Assembly: GCA_004794655.1 (NCBI GenBank)
Contig: SMMW01000555.1
Span: 4,745,001 to 4,809,000, forward strand
Length of the DNA stretch: 64,000 bases
Source of the DNA: Marisa cornuarietis
Taxonomy: Eukaryota; Mollusca; Gastropoda; Architaenioglossa; Ampullariidae
Reading direction: 5' to 3'
Shown: piece after piece, positions 62,011 through 64,000 of the stretch
Layout: the number at the start of each line of letters is the position of its first letter
Numbering within the stretch: the first letter of the stretch is position 1
The notes under the pieces: model-generated
The model's database searches: none
Seen by the model: the letters and a program-made list of their open reading frames with translations, nothing else
Told to the model about the DNA's origin: nothing
Translations under genes and position numbers: made by a program

Positions 62011-63830
62011 ATTTCATTTCTTCTCTGACTTTACCAAATGACCTACCCACAGGAGAACATATCTCAAGAGGAGGGAAGCAAAACAACCCACCTGTGACAT
62101 GCTGCAAAAGGTCTCTCAAATACAACCTTCAAAAGGAAAAGTTGAAGCACCAGCTGATGGGAGACATTATGTCAGTACTACATTGCGAGTAAGGCGAGAT
62201 CTGATGTGTGTTTTTTTTTACACACAACCATACCAGTGATATTAACAGGGATCTATTGGTAGACTGCCTCTCAAGCTATATTGATTTTAAAATTAATGTG
62301 TACAGAAATTATTCTAGGCTGCGGACTTGCAGGATAAACACACAATTTTGACAAGAGGCACATAGCTTGAGAATCAGCATGAAAAAATTCCCCACAAAAA
62401 CACAGTAGCTGGTGCACATTCTGAACACATGGTGCAGCACTTCAAAAGCAATTATTGACATTCTCTGCACTGGTTTAAAACCAACCATCTAAAATTGATG
62501 CTAATAACTAGATAGTTCACAAGCTGACAAACCATTATCCTCACCAGCTCTAAATATCATGCCACCCCAAATAAGTCAGACGTAGAGACAAGTATCCCTG
62601 CTGTGACAAACAGTCCTGGAGCAGTGCATGCATCAAAGTAGGCTGAGAAATGGATGTTTATGATTGGATGAATGAGGCTGTATATTTCAGTACTGAAGTG
62701 ACTGTTCGAGGGGAAGCCAACAGGAAAGAGCGATGAAAGACCCTTCCTGCATGGGCAAACGTCAACGTTCAAAACCTTGAATGCTCGCCCAATAGGGATG
62801 TGGAAATATGCATACACAAGATCTATGCTGACACCAAAGTCTCCTAGGTGGATCACACGTTGCACAGTCTTGGCTCTCTCCATGTAAACCTTTGGAGCTG
62901 AAAGGTATTATAAGAGATGAGAGCTGCTGATCATGCCAAAATCAAATAGCAGAAGTTTTCTGTTTCTGTATTTTTTAAGTTGAATCTAGAACCAGGCAAA
63001 CGAGATGAAAATGAAAATCTTACCTTACTTGACTGATTCTGATGAAACTTATTCTGAGGCCTAGATCGCACCTTAGTAGGCTTATCAAGCCAACATGCAT
63101 CCACCACTACTCAGACCAATGGGCACAGAGCTCACGCTGCCAGTACGAAGTACAGGATGTGTGTAAGCAGTTCAATGACCTGACCACTCCATAGCCAGAA
63201 CATTTGTTGTGCACCCTTGCGGAAGACACTGTCTTCTTCAGAAAAGAGCACCAATACAGATTATAATCAAACACACCGACTAGTAAAAACTTTCCACTTC
63301 CTATCATTCAGACTACAAATCTGTTAAAGATAGGGTTTGTAGATGGCTTAAGGTAAAAAACCCAGACAACAAGTAGTAACACGGAACTGCCAGAGCTGGT
63401 ATGATGAAAATTTGGTGAGGCGATGTAAACATTTGCTTTCTCTCACTGCAGAAAGTGGCAACTGACTTGGAACAGCTAGCAAAAGTTTTGAAAGGTCGGT
63501 GAAGTGCAACTAAAGTCCCTGTGTTTACAAAGTAAATCACAAGATGTAGTGACTGGTGAGTGGTAGAACACAAAGCCTGGACATAGTGCAGAGGCAACTG
63601 GCACAGCACCAGACTCAAGAGCAGTCTGCAAAAAGCATGGCCGCTATAACCATCAAGAAAACTGATGAACTGGCTGTTGTACTCTTTATAGCTGTCTGAA
63701 GCCTGTTGCTCACATGACCAGATGTACTAACTCAATTTCAGGAAGTCTACTTTCAATGGTTAGAGAGCAAATGTAGCCTGTTATTGCCTATGGTCATGCC
63801 ATCCGGTAAAGTCAAAGAAGATAAAATCTC
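61757..63830 (-). mobile_element. Decayed DIRS-like retroelement with inverted terminal similarity
   Basis: The minus-strand ORF at 62883-62557 reads VIHLGDFGVSIDLVYAYFHI followed by PIGRAF. This resembles the GDW-x-x-SIDLxDAYFHIPI reverse-transcriptase block of DIRS-type tyrosine-recombinase elements. A plus-strand segment at about 61790-61840 (TTTGCTCTCTAATCATTGA) has an inverted counterpart at about 63755-63800 (TCAATGGTTAGAGAGCAAA). No complete frame survives. The outer limits are set only by this inverted similarity and are approximate. Confidence 0.5.
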
Positions 63831-64000
63831 ACAAGTGCAAGAAATTTAGATTTTAAAAAAAGCTGGCTTTTCTGGAACCCTACTGCTTTATAAAGTGCTC
63901 GAACGTATACAGGTTGTGCTCAGAATTAACATATGACTGGAACAACACACATTTCACAATGTAGTTTATAATTACATATTGCATTTTTGCCTGTCATATG

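Overview
This is an animal (metazoan) nuclear genome window. It is AT-rich, has split genes with GT-AG introns, and is dense in repeats: non-LTR retrotransposon fragments, tRNA-derived SINE-like units, hAT and pogo/Tigger-type non-autonomous DNA transposons, a decayed DIRS-like piece and long microsatellites. The protein set and repeat mix fit a lophotrochozoan, most likely a mollusc (gastropod-like). That placement is inference; I could not run a database search.

Four conserved protein-coding genes can be rebuilt exon by exon with matching splice phases. (1) 1144-12651, plus strand: a NEDD4-family HECT E3 ubiquitin ligase, from the end of the C2 domain through four WW domains and a complete HECT domain, 20 exons; the 5' end lies before the window. 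(2) 22409-27504, minus strand: GATAD2/p66, a NuRD subunit, 4 coding exons, complete at 744 residues. (3) 39639-44786, plus strand: mitochondrial ribosomal protein uS11m (MRPS11), 7 exons, complete at 199 residues. (4) 50326-59442, minus strand: the C-terminal 335 residues of MAU2/SCC4, the TPR cohesin loader, 11 exons; its N-terminal exons are beyond position 64000. NEDD4 and GATAD2 converge, GATAD2 and MRPS11 diverge, and MRPS11 and MAU2 converge. These are unrelated housekeeping and regulatory genes; nothing suggests an operon or a cluster with a shared function.

Between and inside these genes lie mobile-element remains: two TA-flanked Tigger-like elements side by side in a HECT intron; three 5'-truncated copies of one L2/CR1-like LINE; fragments of at least two other LINEs, including a 54-bp insertion with a perfect 12-bp target duplication and a copy nested inside a SINE-like repeat; a 1.7-kb hAT element with perfect 16-bp inverted ends in a MAU2 intron; two small hAT-type MITE families; and a DIRS-like remnant near the right end. 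The 28.3-32.8 kb interval also holds a degenerate minisatellite built around the palindrome GTCACGTGAC, which recurs at 29.77 kb in the likely GATAD2 upstream region. An orphan minus-strand exon-like ORF with a membrane segment lies at 38756-38982.

I found no convincing new biological system. The most notable items are the palindromic minisatellite, the nested and TSD-marked retrotransposon insertions, the reverse-transcriptase fragment with an in-frame dinucleotide expansion, and the orphan exon.
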